Part shown: positions 39,868 to 41,463 of the stretch, one piece after another
Layout: each line of letters opens with the position of its first letter
How positions within the stretch are numbered: position 1 is the stretch's first letter
Assembly: GCA_945893075.1 (NCBI GenBank)
Contig: CAMDDX010000019.1
Span: forward strand, 1-41,463
Source of the DNA: Planctomyces sp. SH-PL62
GTDB lineage: Bacteria > Planctomycetota > Planctomycetia > Planctomycetales > Planctomycetaceae
Length of the DNA: 41,463 nucleotides
Direction: 5' to 3'
The notes under the pieces: generated by a model
What the model was told of the DNA's origin: nothing
Databases searched by the model: none
The model's input: the letters and a program-made list of their open reading frames with translations, nothing else
Position numbers and translations under genes: made by a program

Positions 39868-40863
39868 TTAGCTATCCATCACGACGCCGAGCGCCGTCTT
39901 CTTGTTTCCGGCTTCACGCACTTTGCCGGCGATCCGATTCAAAATCTGTTGAGCTCGCCGTTCGCCGTTGGAGACCGCTCCGAGATACGTTGAGTTCATT
40001 TTGCTTTGCAGCGTCATGACCATCTTGCGATGCGCTTCGAACTGACTGACCGCGGACTCCATTCCGTTAAACGGCACGCGGGGCACGACGCACGACTGAT
40101 AGATGTGTTCGAGTCCGCGACGGTAGCCAGCGGAACTGGGATCGCCGATGTCGAACTCTTTGACGCACGCCCGCAGCCGGTTTTCGCCGTCTCGCAAAAA
40201 GCGCCGGGCGTCCTGCCAATCCTGTTTGTCCTCGCGGCTGGAATACAGTCGCTCGTCGGGGTTCAAGTCGCGATTCAAAACCTTCATGCGAGCCGACAGA
40301 TCGACGAGCATCTTTCGCAAGCGATCCAAGTCTCGTTCGAGGTCGATCACCGCCGTCCATTCGATGTCGATCCGTTCGAAGATCTCGGCCTGATTTCCCG
40401 TGAGCGGCGCAGCACTGGCATTCATCGGAGTTGCCGCCATTGGCGGCATGAAATTCATTGGCGGCATCATCATGACGGGCACATTGATGATGACGATGAT
40501 CTCCGGCTTCACCCCCGGCCCTGGCGCGGGAAGGGGCTGATCGAAGAGCGGATTGGCTCCGTTCATTCCCGGATATGCCATGCCGGCAAACTGCCACATC
40601 GCAACGCAACTCGGATCGACCCCGGCCGTGTGCAGGAGCCTGCGCAACGTCAGTTGTTGAAGATACGGAGACGTTCGCCATGTCTCTTCGGGAATTCCTA
40701 GAGCCAATCCCTGCGGAACCGCGGGAGGCTTGAACCAGACCCAGGCCGGATGCTGCGGATCGTTCGCCCACAACAACGACTCCCACGTTTGCGAAGGCAA
40801 CCGCGCCGCAAAGCTTGCGACCGCATCGACAATCGAGTTGGTTGGTGGTTGAGGTTGGCTCAT
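39868..40863 (-). CDS. Unknown protein with Met/Pro-rich middle and helical C-terminus
   Basis: A 331-residue protein from the start MSQPQPPTNSIVDAVASFAA; a longer open frame to 41115 overlaps the P450 remnant and is Arg-rich. The N-terminal third (LPSQTWESLLWANDPQHPAW; TSPYLQQLTLRRLLHTAGVD) is unrecognised. The middle has hydrophobic Met/Pro-rich sequence (IIVIINVPVMMMPPMNFMPP; MAATPMN), perhaps a membrane-associating segment. The C-terminal ~180 residues are strongly helical and charged, probably coiled coil (IEWTAVIDLERDLDRLRKML; RKMVMTLQSKMN). No catalytic motif is visible. It ends 15 bases before the enolase-superfamily gene begins, so the two may be co-transcribed. Confidence 0.75.
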   Translation of the reverse strand: MSQPQPPTNSIVDAVASFAARLPSQTWESLLWANDPQHPAWVWFKPPAVPQGLALGIPEETWRTSPYLQQLTLRRLLHTAGVDPSCVAMWQFAGMAYPGMNGANPLFDQPLPAPGPGVKPEIIVIINVPVMMMPPMNFMPPMAATPMNASAAPLTGNQAEIFERIDIEWTAVIDLERDLDRLRKMLVDLSARMKVLNRDLNPDERLYSSREDKQDWQDARRFLRDGENRLRACVKEFDIGDPSSAGYRRGLEHIYQSCVVPRVPFNGMESAVSQFEAHRKMVMTLQSKMNSTYLGAVSNGERRAQQILNRIAGKVREAGNKKTALGVVMDS

Positions 40864-40913
40864 GGCATCGTTCCAGATGTCGTCAGACGGCAAAGGGGGT
40901 GAGCGGCAAGATT

Positions 40914-41207
40914 CTAGCGGCGCTGTACGCTGAGTCGCAGCCCTCCTTGGGGGTGCAATGATAACTGCCATTCCGGAGTTGGCTCCCCCTGCCCTGCCGC
41001 CGGTTCGAGTCGAAACTGTTGCATGATCGCGGTGAGGACCAGCGTTCCCTCCAACATGGCGAGGCTGCGGCCGACGCAGGCTCGCGGGCCGGCACCGAAT
41101 GGGAACCAGGCACACGCTGGCCGGTCATGCTCGCACTCCGGCGTGAACCGCTGCGGATCGAACCGCGCCGGTTCCGGAAACCAGTCTGCTGACTCCGCTC
41201 TTAACGG
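40914..41207 (-). pseudogene. Cytochrome P450, C-terminal remnant
   Basis: The frame encodes the last ~95 residues of a cytochrome P450. It opens with 'WFPEPARFDPQRFTPECEHD', includes the haem-ligand loop 'WFPFGAGPRACVGRSLAMLE' with the cysteine thiolate, and ends '...GGLRLSVQRR' before the stop. A TAG stop lies just upstream in frame at 41208-41210, after which homology ends within a few codons; no I-helix or ExxR motif exists in the remaining window. So the gene has lost about three quarters of its length from the 5' side and cannot be functional. Breakage probably occurred close to 41190-41205, where the neighbouring methyltransferase region begins. Confidence 0.88.
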
Positions 41208-41260
41208 CTAGGCACCGCTTCCGCTGAGACAACACCGGGCTGGCCGCTACACTGCCGCCC

Positions 41261-41463
41261 ATGACACCACAGCAGTTCATCGCCAAGTGGCGGCCGGCGA
41301 ATCTCACGGAGCGAAGTGCCGCGCAGCAGCACTTTCTCGATTTGTGCGAGTTGCTCAATCAGCCGAAGCCGGTGGAAGCGGACCCGGAGGGGGCGTGGTA
41401 CACGTTTGAGCGAGGCGTCCACAAAGTCGGTGGCGGCGAGGGTTGGGCCGACGTCTGGAAGCG
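41261..41463 (+). CDS. MmeI-like class I DNA methyltransferase, N-terminus (cut by window end)
   Basis: The first 67 residues, open to the end of the window. The sequence 'MTPQQFIAKWRPANLTERSA', then 'AQQHFLDLCELLNQPKPVEA', and 'WYTFERGVHKVGGGEGWADV' matches the N-terminus of large adenine-specific DNA methyltransferases of the MmeI/type IIL group; the last segment, with the GGEGWADVW motif, contributes to the fused nuclease domain in that group. The protein is normally 900 residues or more. No ribosome binding site is obvious before the ATG. It starts 53 bases from the P450 remnant, so its arrival may have caused that gene's truncation. Restriction activity cannot be judged from this fragment. 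Confidence 0.85.
   Translation, partial: MTPQQFIAKWRPANLTERSAAQQHFLDLCELLNQPKPVEADPEGAWYTFERGVHKVGGGEGWADVWK

Larger units (their letters stand above)
33202..40994 (-). repeat. Polar KOPS-like octamers, right field (five, all minus strand)
   Basis: CCCTGCCC (the minus-strand reading of GGGCAGGG) starts at 33202, 35401, 37112, 37986 and 40987. All point right to left, toward the dif candidate at 31.6 kb. One lies in a plus-strand gene (35401) and the others in minus-strand genes. I found no GGGCAGGG in plus orientation in this part. Confidence 0.7.

Noticed and set aside
40914-41207. An intact small haem protein gene
   Set aside because: The frame corresponds exactly to the C-terminal part of a P450 starting in mid-domain, has no start codon with ribosome binding site, and has a stop directly upstream.

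Overview
This window is almost certainly from a member of the Planctomycetota. The evidence is the adjacent pair of a large PSCyt1/DUF1549/DUF1553 protein and a DUF1501 protein, a secreted protein with an N-terminal 'LESRIVPT' segment of the kind seen on planctomycete surface proteins, a DUF4394/Calx-beta protein, and many long palindromes, several of which run in frame through coding sequence. Base composition is roughly 60% G+C by eye. No rRNA, tRNA, CRISPR array or complete transposase gene was recognised.

Layout. 0-8.4 kb, all on the minus strand: an RND efflux pair (adaptor then permease), a DegT-type PLP aminotransferase, a LolA/LolB-like secreted protein and a small unknown protein. 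8.3-12.4 kb, plus strand: a 760-base region without a gene, a secreted cysteine-rich HEAT-like protein with a strong terminator, and a UbiD-family decarboxylase. 12.4-15.8 kb, minus: a dual-OB/DUF488/DUF488 cassette, a VapC-type toxin with its small partner, an orphan RHH-like antitoxin and a small membrane protein. 15.8-21 kb, minus: DUF1501 and PSD1. 21-27.3 kb, minus: a GGDEF diguanylate cyclase, an HExxH secreted protein coupled to a Uma2-type nuclease, an AAA+ ATPase and a redoxin-fold protein without CxxC. 27.5-31.6 kb, plus: a Ser/Thr kinase, accA and a Cys/Met-metabolism PLP enzyme. 31.8-34.4 kb, minus: dtd, a metallophosphoesterase and a radical SAM protein. 34.6-36.6 kb, plus: the DUF4394 protein. 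36.8-40.9 kb, minus: a flavoprotein, a Lys/Ala-rich protein, an enolase-superfamily enzyme and an unknown protein. The right edge carries a cytochrome P450 remnant and the start of an MmeI-like DNA methyltransferase.

Two things stand out. First, the octamer GGGCAGGG, which fits the E. coli FtsK-orienting KOPS consensus GGGNAGGG, occurs nine times on the plus strand from 1.2 to 28.8 kb and five times on the minus strand from 33.2 to 41.0 kb, with no exception found by eye and regardless of gene direction. Between the two sets, at 31624-31651, lies a sequence with the architecture of a XerCD dif site. I read this as the replication terminus and chromosome-dimer resolution region. Second, at least a dozen different long palindromes are scattered between and inside genes. 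Most are built the same way: a GTAG-type edge, a short hairpin, a spacer, and the inverted copy ending in CTAC. Two copies of one family differ by compensated base changes, and several run in frame through conserved enzymes, giving near-identical peptides in unrelated proteins. This looks like a small non-autonomous palindromic element system, possibly REP/BIME-like, whose mobilising enzyme is not in the window.
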